Part shown: in pieces, positions 54,890 through 63,912 of the stretch
Layout of the letters: every line of letters starts with the position of its first letter
Numbering within the stretch: the stretch's first letter is position 1
Source of the DNA: Myxococcales bacterium
GTDB lineage: Bacteria; Myxococcota_A; Polyangia; Nannocystales; Nannocystaceae
Assembly: GCA_014240065.1 (NCBI GenBank)
Contig: JAAZXR010000017.1
Location: forward strand, 1 to 64,000
DNA length: 64,000 bases
Reading direction: 5' to 3'
The notes under the pieces: model-generated
What the model was told of the DNA's origin: nothing
Seen by the model: only the letters and a program-made list of their open reading frames with translations
Databases searched by the model: none
Program-made: the position numbers and the translations under genes

Positions 54890-55840
54890 TCAAGCGTCAT
54901 CCGCCTCCGCCGTGAGATCTTTGAGAGAAGGGGCGCACAGGCCCCCTTGTGCCGATCCCGGCGTGCCGTGTTTCCAGCGAGCCCACGACATGTGCCGACA
55001 CGCGTGGGCGACGAAGGGCTCGCCGTGTGCGGTGATCCCCACGACGCCGACCGCCGCTCCAGTGGCGGCCCGCAGCTCTTCGCAGTAGCGGCTGGCACAA
55101 ACCTCCGGCGCTTCAAAAGAGCGCGCGATCCGCTCCAGAAGCCGCACGCAGGTCACCTCCCGGAGCATCGCCTCACCCATACCGGTGGCCACGCACGCGC
55201 CGAGTTCTTCCGTGGCGTAAAATCCAGCGCCGGGCACCGGGGTGTCGCCCACGCGCCCTGGCGTCTTCAACAACACGCCGCCCGTGGATCCCGCGGCGCA
55301 ATAATCGCCGCGCGCATCGCGAACCACCGCCCCGACCGTGTCCGCGCGTCCGTCCTTGTCCATGCGACCCGCGGTGGCCGCGTCATAGCGGCGCTGGGCC
55401 TTTTGGGTCCACACCTGATCGCGCCCCCACACACCGACCCCTTGGGTCTGGATCCAGGCCGCCCCCGCCTCCCCACACAACAGATGATGTCGCGACTGTT
55501 CGAGCACCAGGGCCGCGGCCTCGACCGCGTTCGCGAGGGCGGGCATGGAGGCGACGGCGCCGATTCGTAGATCCCGCGATCTCATGATCCCCGCGTCCGC
55601 CTCAAAACTCCCGCTCGCGTTCATGCACGAGCCTCTCCCCGCGTTGAAGGCCGGTGTGTCCTCCATGTGCCGGACGGCCGCGACCGCCGCGGCCTGGCAA
55701 TCACCGCCCGCCGCGAGCACCTTCGCCGCGACCTCAGCGGCGCGGCGAGTCCCGACCACGACAGACTCGTGCAACGAGGCGTGCACCACCCCGGCGCCCC
55801 CATGAACGACGATCTGTGCGCGGTCCGTGGAGACGGTCAT
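54890..55840 (-). CDS. Isoaspartyl peptidase / type 2 L-asparaginase (Ntn-hydrolase)
   Basis: 316 aa. VVHGGAGV near the N-terminus, FNAGRGSCMNASGSFEADAGIM, and the autocleavage site ADTVGAVVRDARGDYCAAGSTGG, where Thr becomes the N-terminal nucleophile. The substrate segment GRVGDTPVPGAGFYA and the TGMGEA loop are present. The precursor self-cleaves to alpha and beta chains, then hydrolyses beta-aspartyl dipeptides and asparagine. No export signal is present. Start overlaps the ybeY stop (ATGA). Confidence 0.94.
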   Translation of the reverse strand: MTVSTDRAQIVVHGGAGVVHASLHESVVVGTRRAAEVAAKVLAAGGDCQAAAVAAVRHMEDTPAFNAGRGSCMNASGSFEADAGIMRSRDLRIGAVASMPALANAVEAAALVLEQSRHHLLCGEAGAAWIQTQGVGVWGRDQVWTQKAQRRYDAATAGRMDKDGRADTVGAVVRDARGDYCAAGSTGGVLLKTPGRVGDTPVPGAGFYATEELGACVATGMGEAMLREVTCVRLLERIARSFEAPEVCASRYCEELRAATGAAVGVVGITAHGEPFVAHACRHMSWARWKHGTPGSAQGGLCAPSLKDLTAEADDA

Positions 55841-56325
55841 CCGGTGAATCCATAGGATCTAGAAATGTCGGCCACGCGAATCCGCCGCAGCAGTCGTCGC
55901 TCCACCCGATGCATCCGCCGCCCCTGCCGGCGCGTGCGATGGTCGTGGCCAAGCAGGTGAACGAAGCCGTGCACGAGCAGCACGCTCGCCTCATCGAGCC
56001 ACGTAGAGAGGCCGCCGACGCCGGCCTGACGGCGAATCTGCGCCCAATTCAGCGCGATATCTCCCCACCCCGAGGTGGTGGGATCCTCGTGGGGATCACC
56101 GGCCGGGAAGGAGAGGACATCCGTAGGCCCCTCGATCCCCATATGCTCCCAGTGCAGGCGACTCATCTCGAGATCCCCGACGATTCTCACGGTCAATGCC
56201 GCGCTCACGCCCCCAGGGAGCCCCGCCGCGCGCGCGATGCGAGCGAGCCTCCTCGCCAGGGTGCGCGGGACCTCCGGCGGGATCTCTCGCAGCTCGTCGG
56301 CGACGTAAATTGAGAACCGCTCCAT
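55837..56325 (-). CDS. ybeY: Endoribonuclease YbeY
   Basis: 162 aa from ATG 56325 (MERFSIYVADELREIPP). Metal site VHGFVHLLGHDHRTRRQGRRMH gives the three-His Zn motif (HGxxHLxGxDH). The family strands TVRIVGDLEMSRLHWEHMG and PTDVLSFP are present. It matures 16S rRNA 3' ends and takes part in ribosome quality control. In many genomes ybeY directly follows phoH; here tldD and a kinase-like gene lie between them. Confidence 0.93.
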   Translation of the reverse strand: MERFSIYVADELREIPPEVPRTLARRLARIARAAGLPGGVSAALTVRIVGDLEMSRLHWEHMGIEGPTDVLSFPAGDPHEDPTTSGWGDIALNWAQIRRQAGVGGLSTWLDEASVLLVHGFVHLLGHDHRTRRQGRRMHRVERRLLRRIRVADISRSYGFTG

Positions 56326-56373
56326 CGCTGGAGTGTAACGAAAACGAGCGCCGAGGACCGACAAAAAACGCGC

Positions 56374-57309
56374 TCAGGCCCGCGCCGAACGCCTGCTGCG
56401 GTCGCCTTCAGCGCCCTCGTCGGCGCCGAGACTCGGAGGCGGTGCGGCAGGGAATGCCAGCGTCATGATCGTCATGTCAGCGGCAGAGCGCCCCGCGAGG
56501 GTCCCTCGCATACTCTCCGCCACCCGCGCGACGAAGGACAGCCCCGACTTTTTGTCCTCCGCATCGAGCGCCGGCACCTCGCGTTTGTCCGCGGCGCTCA
56601 ACCATTCGCCCACCACCTCGGGCAGCGCCGCGCCGCGATTGTGGATCTCGATATGGACCCGACCCTCCCGTTGATACGCGCGCACATCGACGGTCCACGG
56701 CCCCGCGCCTGGCTCAAAGTCCGCCGCGGCCCGCACTCCGTTCTCGACGAGGCTCGACAGCGCACGCAGCACCTCGGGGCCGTTGCCCTCCACGTACAAA
56801 TCAGCCTCGAAGTCCGTGGCGAGCAAGGCTGGCACCGCGCTCCGAGTCACGGTGAGGATTTCAAGGCGCCGCAGGATATCCCCCACGTCGAGGGTCGAGC
56901 TGCGCGGACGCGGGGCGGGTCCGTCCGCCTGGGACTGCAACGGATCACCCCGGCTCACCGTCGCACACGGGACCGGCTCATGTGGCTCGAAGGTCTGCTC
57001 ATGGGTGCTCGACGCGAGGGCGCTGAGGTCGTTCACAAGCTGCCGAAGCTGGCGCGAGGACTCGCTCATCGCCTCCAGCGTCCCTTGGACCCTGCGCGCG
57101 TCTTCCTGTGAGAGCGCCTCGATGGCGTGGCGCAGCGGGCCGAGCACCATCTCCACCGCCATGGACAGCGAGCCGACGGGGTTGCGGAGCTCTTGGGCGA
57201 GCCGATGCATGCGCGCGACCTCGCCGGCGGCCGGGCGCGCCTCGCCGACGAAGTCTCTACCATCGAGCTCGTAGGAGGCATCATTCGCGCGGGTGTCGCC
57301 GTCTCCCAT
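56374..57309 (-). CDS. Histidine-kinase-like protein without the phosphoacceptor His
   Basis: 311 aa from ATG 57309 (MGDGDTRANDAS). Residues ~30-110 are an HisKA-type helical hairpin, but the H-box reads RLAQELRNPVGSLSMAVE: Gln stands where family members have His (HELRNP). The codon is CAA. A ~50-residue linker follows, then an HATPase-like domain (~145-290) with a weak N-box LSSLVENGVRAAADF and SGLSFVARVAES; the Gly-rich G1 box is not clear. No transmembrane segment. Possibly a pseudokinase or phosphatase-type partner in a signalling complex. Same strand as tldD and ybeY. Confidence 0.65.
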   Translation of the reverse strand: MGDGDTRANDASYELDGRDFVGEARPAAGEVARMHRLAQELRNPVGSLSMAVEMVLGPLRHAIEALSQEDARRVQGTLEAMSESSRQLRQLVNDLSALASSTHEQTFEPHEPVPCATVSRGDPLQSQADGPAPRPRSSTLDVGDILRRLEILTVTRSAVPALLATDFEADLYVEGNGPEVLRALSSLVENGVRAAADFEPGAGPWTVDVRAYQREGRVHIEIHNRGAALPEVVGEWLSAADKREVPALDAEDKKSGLSFVARVAESMRGTLAGRSAADMTIMTLAFPAAPPPSLGADEGAEGDRSRRSARA

Positions 57310-57387
57310 CTCCTCTATGTGCCGTCTGCTCGCAGCGGCGCAACTCAAAAACGGGACACCTGTAGCCCCCACACCGACCTTGGTGGC

Positions 57388-59115
57388 TCAGGAACGTCGT
57401 TTTCTGCGCCCTCGCGCCATCAGGCCTGCGGAGCGCCCGTGGCTCCCATCTTCGAACACCGGCGCCGGGAGGAGTGGCTCATGGAATCCGGTCGTGCTGC
57501 GCTGCTGGAGCTCGATCTCCGAAAACAGCATCATGGGAGCGAAGCCGCTCACCGGCACCGATCCGCTCTCCGCCCAACACCAGCCGTCGTCGCGGCCGGT
57601 AGGACCACCGAAGGAAACGATCCGCTGCAGCGCGGAGAGCGGCGTACCGATCAGCTCCACGTCCCGCACCCGTCGCCTCCGTCCGGTCTCCACGTCCACA
57701 AGATAGACCGCGGACGGCTCGCTCTTGAAGGCTTGGAAATCGTAGCTGCTCGTCTGTGTCTCGCCTTGGCGCACGCGCTCCACGACCAACGCCTCTCGTC
57801 GACCGGCGGCGCGCGTCAGCGAGAACAACTGCGCGCGCAAGGCCTCCTGCGTCGCGGGCGGCACCTCTTCAGACGGGGCGATGACCAGGTTCCCCATGCG
57901 GGCCATGGGGAAGCGCACCCCGTCGTGCCGCGCGTGCCCGTTGGAGGTCTTGCTGGAGGGGATCGGGGCGCGCGACTGTAAAAAACCCTCGAGCACCCCG
58001 TCGCGAACGAGCGTCACGCGCTCCGCGGGGACCCCCTCGTCGTCCACGGTGAAGCTGCCAAAATAGGGCGCGCCGGTCTGGGGGCACCGCATGGTCGGAT
58101 CGTCGAACACGTCCAACCCGCGCGGGAGGATCAAATCACCTACGCGCGCGGCGAAGGTCCGCGTCTCGCCGCGCGCCACCAGGCGCTCGCCCTCAAGGCG
58201 ATGTCCGAGCGCTTCGTGAAATAGACACGCCACCGGTTGGCCGTACAGCAGCGCCGGCCCTAGATACGATCCCGGGCTCACAGCGTGCTCGAGTTCCTCG
58301 AGCTCTGCGAGCACCGCGTCGAGCGCGGCCGTCAACTCTTCTTCGCTAGGGACGTCCTCAACGCGCCGCCGATACAGACTCCGATCACTCTCGACGTACA
58401 CCCCGTCCGGGCTCAAGACCCACGCCGTCACGTTCGCTTCCACGTAGACGTCCTCGGTGATCACACGGGCGGCGTCTGTGTTGCACATGATCCGCACGGT
58501 GCGCTCCACTCGCAGGTTGACGCTCGGGTCGTAGACCTTTGGCTGCTCAAAAAAACGTCGGGACAAGCGTCGCACCACCTCGGTCCACCGCCCCGGCTCG
58601 AGCGCCCGCGGATCCACGAGGTCTGAGTGCTGCGCGCAACGACGCTTCGAAAAGCTGTCCACAGCGTCCCGTAAATATTCAGAAACGCGCGCTTTTTTGT
58701 GATCGAGATAGGCTTCTTGGGCCTCGTCGAATCGCAGCTGGGTCAGCTTCCAAAGCGCCATCTGAAGCGCCTCGGCGGAGAGTTCATCCGGCGCATCAAT
58801 CCAATCGAAGCTCTCGAGCTCCTCGTCCTCGTCCCCGAGCCCGCCGTCCATCACGTTGTCGAAGCGGGGGCTCCCCACACGCACCTGCGCGAACACACGA
58901 TTGCGGTGGGCGTGGCGGCGCCGCGTCATCGCGCCCCACGCCGCCGACAACTCCACCAGCTCGGCGCGGCGAAGGCTGTAGGTGATGTGATACGGCCGCG
59001 GGCTCCCGGGAATCCTCATATGCGAGGCGGAGCGCTCCATCTCCGCGACCATGGCGGCGAGCAGCGCCTCGGGGGCGAGCGCTGCCGGCGATGACTCGAT
59101 GGATTCGGTGACCAC
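57388..59115 (-). CDS. tldD: TldD/PmbA-family metalloprotease
   Basis: 575 aa, longer than typical TldD (~480). Zn site PVACLFHEALGHRLEGERL (HExxxH). Further family blocks are FGSFTVDDEGVPAERVTLVRDGVLEGFLQSRA and MARMGNLVIAPS. The C-terminal beta region carries the SYDFQAFKSEPSAVYLVDVETG stretch. TldD/TldE heterodimers thread and degrade unfolded peptides; a pmbA/tldE partner is not in the window. The ~150-residue N-terminal part (helical, charged) is atypical. Gap of 78 bp to the kinase-like gene. Confidence 0.88.
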   Translation of the reverse strand: MVTESIESSPAALAPEALLAAMVAEMERSASHMRIPGSPRPYHITYSLRRAELVELSAAWGAMTRRRHAHRNRVFAQVRVGSPRFDNVMDGGLGDEDEELESFDWIDAPDELSAEALQMALWKLTQLRFDEAQEAYLDHKKARVSEYLRDAVDSFSKRRCAQHSDLVDPRALEPGRWTEVVRRLSRRFFEQPKVYDPSVNLRVERTVRIMCNTDAARVITEDVYVEANVTAWVLSPDGVYVESDRSLYRRRVEDVPSEEELTAALDAVLAELEELEHAVSPGSYLGPALLYGQPVACLFHEALGHRLEGERLVARGETRTFAARVGDLILPRGLDVFDDPTMRCPQTGAPYFGSFTVDDEGVPAERVTLVRDGVLEGFLQSRAPIPSSKTSNGHARHDGVRFPMARMGNLVIAPSEEVPPATQEALRAQLFSLTRAAGRREALVVERVRQGETQTSSYDFQAFKSEPSAVYLVDVETGRRRRVRDVELIGTPLSALQRIVSFGGPTGRDDGWCWAESGSVPVSGFAPMMLFSEIELQQRSTTGFHEPLLPAPVFEDGSHGRSAGLMARGRRKRRS

Positions 59116-59124
59116 GGCGCGGGG

Positions 59125-60195
59125 TTACCCCTCCGGTGGCGAGGATGGCAAGTCTTTCGTGAGCGCGTCGTGCGGCGCGGCCGGTGACGCCTCCGCCTGG
59201 ACGCCCAGGGCCGCCCTCTTGGGGTCACGCGCGCGCGCGCGCTCGCCGCGTTGTTTGGCGGATTCATCGTAGGCCCGCACGATGTCTTGGACGAGCGCGT
59301 GCCGCATCACGTCATCGGCCGAGAAACGCTGCACCCCGACGGCCGACACGCCGCGGAGCACATCCAGCGCGTCCGCGAGGCCGCTTCGCTGTCCGCGCGG
59401 CAGGTCGATTTGCGAGGGGTCTCCGGTGACGACTGCCGTGGTCTGCTCGCCGAGACGGGTCAAGAACATCTTCATCTGCTGCGGGGTCGTGTTTTGTGCC
59501 TCGTCGAGGATGACGAACGCGTCGGCCAGGGTTCGGCCCCGCATGTACGCCAGCGGCGCGATCTCGATGACGCCCTGTTCGACCATGCGATGCACCTTGC
59601 CCGGCTCGATCACATCGAACAAGCTGTCGTAGATCGGTCGCATGTAGGGGCTGACCTTGTCTTCGAAGGTCCCCGGCAAGAACCCCAAGTTCTCCCCGGC
59701 TTCGATGGCCGGTCGCGTCAAGACGATTCTTCGGACCTCGCGGTCCAGCAGTCGCCGCGCCGCCATGCACACCGCCAAGTAGGTCTTTCCCGTCCCCGCC
59801 GGTCCGACACCAAAAGTGAGCGGGCGGCGCCGGATCAATTCGATGTAGCTCTTTTGCGCGAGGCTGCGCGGTGTCACCGGTCGCCCACCTCGCCGCGTGA
59901 TCAGCACGTCCCCAAAGCAGGCCTCGATGCGTCCTTCTGGCGTCGCCTTGAGCACCGCGAGCGCGCGGCCGAGATCCTCGGGACGCACTGGCTGCCCCCG
60001 CGATCCCAGCTCGTAGGCTTGACGCAAGCCCGACTCGACGGTCGCGCACGCGCCCGCGTCTCCGCGCAGCGTCAATTCTCCTCCCCGGATGGAGAGCGAG
60101 ACCCCCGTCGCCCGCTGAACCTCGGCGAGCGCTCGTCGTGTGGACTCCGGCGTCCCGAAGAGCGCCTGGAGCGCCCCCGGCGCGTCAAAGACCAT
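59125..60195 (-). CDS. PhoH-family ATPase
   Basis: 356 aa from ATG 60195, with GGGGCG 4-5 nt upstream; TTG 60216 is possible. An N-terminal KH-like region (~20-80) precedes the PhoH ATPase core: LTFGVGPAGTGKTYLAVCMA (Walker A), IVLTRPAIEAGENLGFLPG, AFVILDEAQNTTPQQMKMFLTRLG (Walker B) and VVTGDPSQIDLP. An RNA-associated P-loop ATPase, usually encoded beside ybeY. Divergent from mazG with a 69-bp gap. Confidence 0.93.
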   Translation of the reverse strand: MVFDAPGALQALFGTPESTRRALAEVQRATGVSLSIRGGELTLRGDAGACATVESGLRQAYELGSRGQPVRPEDLGRALAVLKATPEGRIEACFGDVLITRRGGRPVTPRSLAQKSYIELIRRRPLTFGVGPAGTGKTYLAVCMAARRLLDREVRRIVLTRPAIEAGENLGFLPGTFEDKVSPYMRPIYDSLFDVIEPGKVHRMVEQGVIEIAPLAYMRGRTLADAFVILDEAQNTTPQQMKMFLTRLGEQTTAVVTGDPSQIDLPRGQRSGLADALDVLRGVSAVGVQRFSADDVMRHALVQDIVRAYDESAKQRGERARARDPKRAALGVQAEASPAAPHDALTKDLPSSPPEG

Positions 60196-60264
60196 TTTTC
60201 GCCCCGTGTTCAACAACCCCCTTTTGGCTGCGCCGTACCCGCGGAATGTGGTAGGCGTCTACAC

Positions 60265-61164
60265 GTGAGCGTAGCACGACCCAAGGCCCCGAGGAGCCCC
60301 GTCGCCGAGGACCACCGTAAGCATGGACTGCGCGACGGACTTGAGGGACTCCGCGACCTCATGAGCCGCCTCCTCGATCCCGACGACGGATGCCCGTGGG
60401 ATCGGGACCAGTCCCTCGATAGCCTCAAGCCCTATCTTCTTGAGGAGGCGTACGAGGTCCACGAGGCCATGGACGACCCCGAGGCGCACCGGAAAGAGCT
60501 GGGCGATCTATTGTTCCAGATCGTCTTTCAATCGGCGCTCCGCGAACAGCAAGGTGCGTTTGATCTCGATGGCGTCGTCGAGGCGATTCGGAGCAAAATG
60601 ATCCGTCGACATCCGCATGTCTTCGACAGACAGCCGGGCGCGCCCACTCCGGACGCTGAGGCGCTGGCGCGCGAGTGGAACGAGATGAAAGCGCGGGAGC
60701 GTGCGCCGAGAGACGACGGCGTCAGCGCGGGACCGCACAATCCCTTGACCGGGGTCCCGCGGGGGCTCGGGAACCTGCAGCGAGCGTGGCGCCTGCAAGA
60801 CAAGGCCGCCGCGGTGGGATTTGATTGGCCGAATCTCGACGGCGTCCGCGCGAAGCTCCGTGAGGAGCTCGAGGAATTTGAAGAGGCGGTCCGTGGCGGT
60901 GACGAGGAGCAGATTCGAGACGAGCTTGGCGACGTGCTGTTCGTGCTCGTTCGGTACGCACAAAAACTCGGGCTCGAGCCAGAGGACGCGCTGCGCCGCG
61001 CCAACAAGAAGTTTGTTCGTCGCTTCACCCACGTGGTCGAGCGCTGTCATGAAGCCCAGATCCCTCTCGAACGCGCGGGGCTCGAGACCATGGAGCGGTT
61101 CTGGTCCGAGGCGAAGGCCGGCGAGCGGGGCGATTCAGCGCACGAAGACGACCGCGCCGGCTGA
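60265..61164 (+). CDS. mazG: Nucleoside triphosphate pyrophosphohydrolase MazG
   Basis: 299 aa from GTG 60265; the long open frame to the left of this lies antisense to phoH. Two MazG units: LLEEAYEVHEAMDDPEAHRKELGDLLFQ (~55-95) and LREELEEFEEAVRGGDEEQIRDELGDVLFVLVR (~195-230). Each has the ExxE and ELGD metal-binding pattern. The start CPWDRDQSLDSLKPYL is family standard. It removes non-canonical NTPs to NMP plus pyrophosphate. Confidence 0.94.
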   Translation: MSVARPKAPRSPVAEDHRKHGLRDGLEGLRDLMSRLLDPDDGCPWDRDQSLDSLKPYLLEEAYEVHEAMDDPEAHRKELGDLLFQIVFQSALREQQGAFDLDGVVEAIRSKMIRRHPHVFDRQPGAPTPDAEALAREWNEMKARERAPRDDGVSAGPHNPLTGVPRGLGNLQRAWRLQDKAAAVGFDWPNLDGVRAKLREELEEFEEAVRGGDEEQIRDELGDVLFVLVRYAQKLGLEPEDALRRANKKFVRRFTHVVERCHEAQIPLERAGLETMERFWSEAKAGERGDSAHEDDRAG

Positions 61165-61175
61165 CGCCACCACGA

Positions 61176-61255
61176 CGTCCAGGGGCACGCTGGACGCGGC
61201 GGCGCGGAAATAGGTGTGGCGCGCGCCGCCCCACAGCCCTACGTTAATAAGTAGG
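61176..61255 (+). promoter_or_regulatory. Three consecutive inverted repeats between mazG and the next gene
   Basis: (1) CGTCCAG/CTGGACG at 61176-61182 and 61190-61196. (2) A perfect 9-bp GC stem at 61198-61206 and 61222-61230. (3) CCTAC/GTAGG at 61238-61242 and 61251-61255, whose right arm is part of the ribosome site just before ATG 61259. The first two may end mazG transcription (no U-tract); the third could mask the ribosome site. Confidence 0.35.
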
Positions 61256-61258
61256 ACG

Positions 61259-61834
61259 ATGGCATTTGCGAAGCCCCACGCGCTCGACCGCTACCGGATA
61301 GGCCCCGGCGACAGCGGCGCGCGGCTGCAAATGGAACTCAGCCAGCATCATCTGCAGCGCGCGCGCGACGCCCTGACCTCTGGCCTCGGCCTGCTCGAGC
61401 GTGCCAGCGAACGAGGCGCGTGGGCGCGGAGCCGGCACGCCCAGGCGGCGCGCGGAATCCTCGCGGAGGCGGTGCTCTCGCTCGCCAGCGCCGCGGTCCA
61501 TGTCCCTGGGCTGCGAACGTGCACGACCGACGTCATCTTCGCGGAGAACCCCGATGTCGAGCTTGAGCTCCGGCGCCTCCATCAAATCACCACCCAGCTG
61601 TGGTGGCACAACTCGCCCCGGTTCCCGACCGAGGTGTTGAACGAGGCGCGCGGGGATGAGCGCCTCGATGAGCTCATGGTGTCGTACGTGACCGCCGACG
61701 AGCTGGAGCGCGCGGCGACCGTCGCCAAGACCACCGCGAGCGTCACGCTGCTCGCGCTGGGCGCGGCGTTCTCACCCAAAATCCTTCTCCTCTGCTTCGC
61801 CGCGATCAGCGTGCGAACGATCCTGCGTTCGTGA
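61259..61834 (+). CDS. Hypothetical helical protein with C-terminal membrane segment
   Basis: 191 aa from ATG 61259, preceded by GTAGGA. No family recognised. Helical throughout: MELSQHHLQRARDALTSGLGLLERA, GILAEAVLSLASAAVHVPG, and a predicted membrane segment TTASVTLLALGAAFSPKILLLCFAAISV followed by a short basic tail. This makes it a possible tail-anchored or single-pass protein. No signal peptide. Position after mazG is the only contextual clue. Convergent with the AMIN-like gene. Confidence 0.55.
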   Translation: MAFAKPHALDRYRIGPGDSGARLQMELSQHHLQRARDALTSGLGLLERASERGAWARSRHAQAARGILAEAVLSLASAAVHVPGLRTCTTDVIFAENPDVELELRRLHQITTQLWWHNSPRFPTEVLNEARGDERLDELMVSYVTADELERAATVAKTTASVTLLALGAAFSPKILLLCFAAISVRTILRS

Positions 61835-61843
61835 CGCCGCGTT

Positions 61844-62638
61844 CTATTGGACGTCGGGCGTCGTGAGTTCGGCGTCGGTGTCAGAAAACTCGAGGACCAA
61901 CACCTTGTAGCCGTGTTCACCATCCACCATGGCGACGTTCGGCGACGCCTCTCGACGCAGGGTCAGCGAGATCACCATGTCGGGCCCCCTCCGTTGCATC
62001 ATCACCGACGTCACCGGCGTGCGGAAGTAGCTGGTGTCGAGCCGCCGAATATTGTTCCGGACGCTCGCAGAGGTGTTCGGCAGCCGCACGCTGACGAGCA
62101 TGCCTTGGGCGGTGAGTTCGTACTCAACGCCGGCGCTCAACTGGAAGAACACGCGCGAGCCAGATTCCGTGCGCTCGAACCCAGACCAGGTGAGCACCGC
62201 GGGCATCACCCCGAGCTCCTTGGCCACGTGGGGGGGGAGGTTCTCCCCCGTCACAGTGACACCTTGATAGAAACCAATCGGGTTGATGGAGAGCTCCGTC
62301 TCGCGCGCGGATTTTACAAACGCGGGCTCCGGAGCGTCCTCCGAGCTGTAACTCCACGCGCCCGACAGATCGGTCGACGGCGTCTCTTCCGCTGGCTCTG
62401 GATCCGCGCTGGACTGGCCGCGGCGCGAGGTCGGCTGCCGTGGCGGCGGACGAGGTGGGCGACGTTGTGAGGGCGGCGCGGCCCGGCGCTGAGACGCGGC
62501 CCCCTCGGACGGGACGGCGACGGCCCCTTCGCCGCTTGGCGCTGGCGGTGGCGCAGCCAACGCAGGGATCGACAACGAGAGCGTGCATGCCGCGATGCAC
62601 GCGCCGTAGATGGGTGTGGCTGACTGGACCTTCGCCAT
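61844..62638 (-). CDS. Secreted protein with AMIN-like beta domain
   Basis: 264 aa from ATG 62638 (MAKVQSATPIYGACIAAC); the frame further upstream runs antisense-like through folC and is not coding. Signal peptide to about ALA-APP. A Pro/Arg/Ser-rich linker (~30-85) leads to a beta-rich C-terminal part: FFQLSAGVEYELTAQGMLVSVRLPNTSASV and VTSVMMQRRGPDMVISLTLRREA...YKVLVLEFSD. The pattern is that of AMIN-type domains that bind peptidoglycan or assist secretins such as PilQ; assignment by pattern only. Follows folC after 59 bp. Confidence 0.6.
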   Translation of the reverse strand: MAKVQSATPIYGACIAACTLSLSIPALAAPPPAPSGEGAVAVPSEGAASQRRAAPPSQRRPPRPPPRQPTSRRGQSSADPEPAEETPSTDLSGAWSYSSEDAPEPAFVKSARETELSINPIGFYQGVTVTGENLPPHVAKELGVMPAVLTWSGFERTESGSRVFFQLSAGVEYELTAQGMLVSVRLPNTSASVRNNIRRLDTSYFRTPVTSVMMQRRGPDMVISLTLRREASPNVAMVDGEHGYKVLVLEFSDTDAELTTPDVQ

Positions 62639-62697
62639 GATGGGCACAGCGTAGCGAACCAAGCGCTGGGATTCCAAGAAGCCGACCAGAACGCGCG

Positions 62698-63912
62698 TCA
62701 CCGGGTTGGATCTGTCAAGCCGCGGTCTTCCCCCGGTGGCCATCCCAGCCACGCTCCTCGCACCGGCCCAACCACCCGATGTGAGCCGCAGACCAGTCCA
62801 AAGCCCCCTTGGACCCCGAGCCACGGCAGGATCCCTGGGTCTTCCGGGCCGCTGAACACCTGATCCCAGGGAGCGTCGGGCACCTCTTGACCTGGCTCCG
62901 TCGGCACCCACCCCATCACCCGACCATCTGGGCACGCGTTCAGCATGTGGTGATTCGGTCGAGTCGGGGCCCACCCCACCAGCACCCGTTCCGGAAGCCC
63001 TAGGCGCGCGCGCACGGTGCTCGAGAGGGCGGCGAAGCCCGCGGGGTTGTGCGCGACGTCGAACACTGCGGTCGCGGCCCCTCTTCGTATCGCCTCGAAC
63101 CGCCCCGCCAAGCGCAGCCCATCGAGCAGCGAAAGGTCCCCCTCCGCCGCGCCTCCCTCGCCGCTCCACGCGGCCATCGCGGCCATCGCGAGCCCCGCGT
63201 TGGTGCGCTGATGAACCCCCGAGAGTCCCGCGGGACAGCGGCGCGCCGGCGCGACAAACTCGAGCGGGCACCCCTCGCGCGTCGCCACCGCCTCCAATAC
63301 AACCCTCACTTCCGGGGCCTGCGGCGCGGCGACGACCTTGGCCGCGGGGTGCATGACGGCGGCCTTCTCCTGCGCGATTTTTGCGAGTGTCTGCCCGAGG
63401 AACTCTTGGTGGTCGAGGTCGATCGACGTGACCGCGACCACCCGTGATCTGCGGACCCGGCTCGCGTCGAGGCGCCCTCCAAGACCGGCCTCAAGCACCA
63501 TGGATCGCACGCCCGCCGCTTGAAACTCGAGCAAGGCGATCATGGTGAGCACCTCAAAGAAAGTCAGCGGAGCTCCACAGGCCCGCTCCGCGGCCGCCAC
63601 CTCGCCGAGGCGCGCCTCGATCTGCTCGTCGTCGAGCGCTTGACCGTCCACGCGTACGCGCTCGCCCACCCGATGTAGATGCGGGCTGGTGAACAAGCCC
63701 ACCGGCCCCGCGCCCGTCGACTGGAGCAGCCGCGCCACCATCGCGGCGGTGCTCCCCTTCCCGTTCGTCCCCACGACGTGCACCATCGGCACGGCCGCGC
63801 ATGGTGAACCGAGGACCTCGTCGACCGCGGTGATCGCCCCCAGCCCCGGGCGCACCCCCATGGTCCGCCGGGCGAAGAGCTCCTCGCGCCAGCCACCCCT
63901 CGCCCCGCTCAT
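62698..63912 (-). CDS. folC: Folylpolyglutamate / dihydrofolate synthase
   Basis: 404 aa. Mur-ligase-type P-loop VVGTNGKGSTAAMVARLL, TSPHLHRVGERVRVDG, LEAGLGGRLDASR, TSIDLDHQEFLGQTLAKIAQEKA, and the C-terminal VFDVAHNPAGFAALS. It adds glutamates to folates and makes dihydrofolate from dihydropteroate. The start ATG overlaps the stop of the preceding accD as ATGA, matching the common accD-folC order. The C-terminal ~60 residues are Gly/Pro/Trp-rich and look less conserved. Confidence 0.93.
   Translation of the reverse strand: MSGARGGWREELFARRTMGVRPGLGAITAVDEVLGSPCAAVPMVHVVGTNGKGSTAAMVARLLQSTGAGPVGLFTSPHLHRVGERVRVDGQALDDEQIEARLGEVAAAERACGAPLTFFEVLTMIALLEFQAAGVRSMVLEAGLGGRLDASRVRRSRVVAVTSIDLDHQEFLGQTLAKIAQEKAAVMHPAAKVVAAPQAPEVRVVLEAVATREGCPLEFVAPARRCPAGLSGVHQRTNAGLAMAAMAAWSGEGGAAEGDLSLLDGLRLAGRFEAIRRGAATAVFDVAHNPAGFAALSSTVRARLGLPERVLVGWAPTRPNHHMLNACPDGRVMGWVPTEPGQEVPDAPWDQVFSGPEDPGILPWLGVQGGFGLVCGSHRVVGPVRGAWLGWPPGEDRGLTDPTR

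Noticed and set aside
59251-60264. 5' extension of the mazG frame by 338 codons
   Set aside because: This part is antisense to phoH; GTG 60265 gives the normal MazG length and N-terminus.
62639-63271. 5' extension of the AMIN-like gene frame
   Set aside because: Overlaps folC on the same strand in another frame; a signal peptide at ATG 62638 marks the real start.
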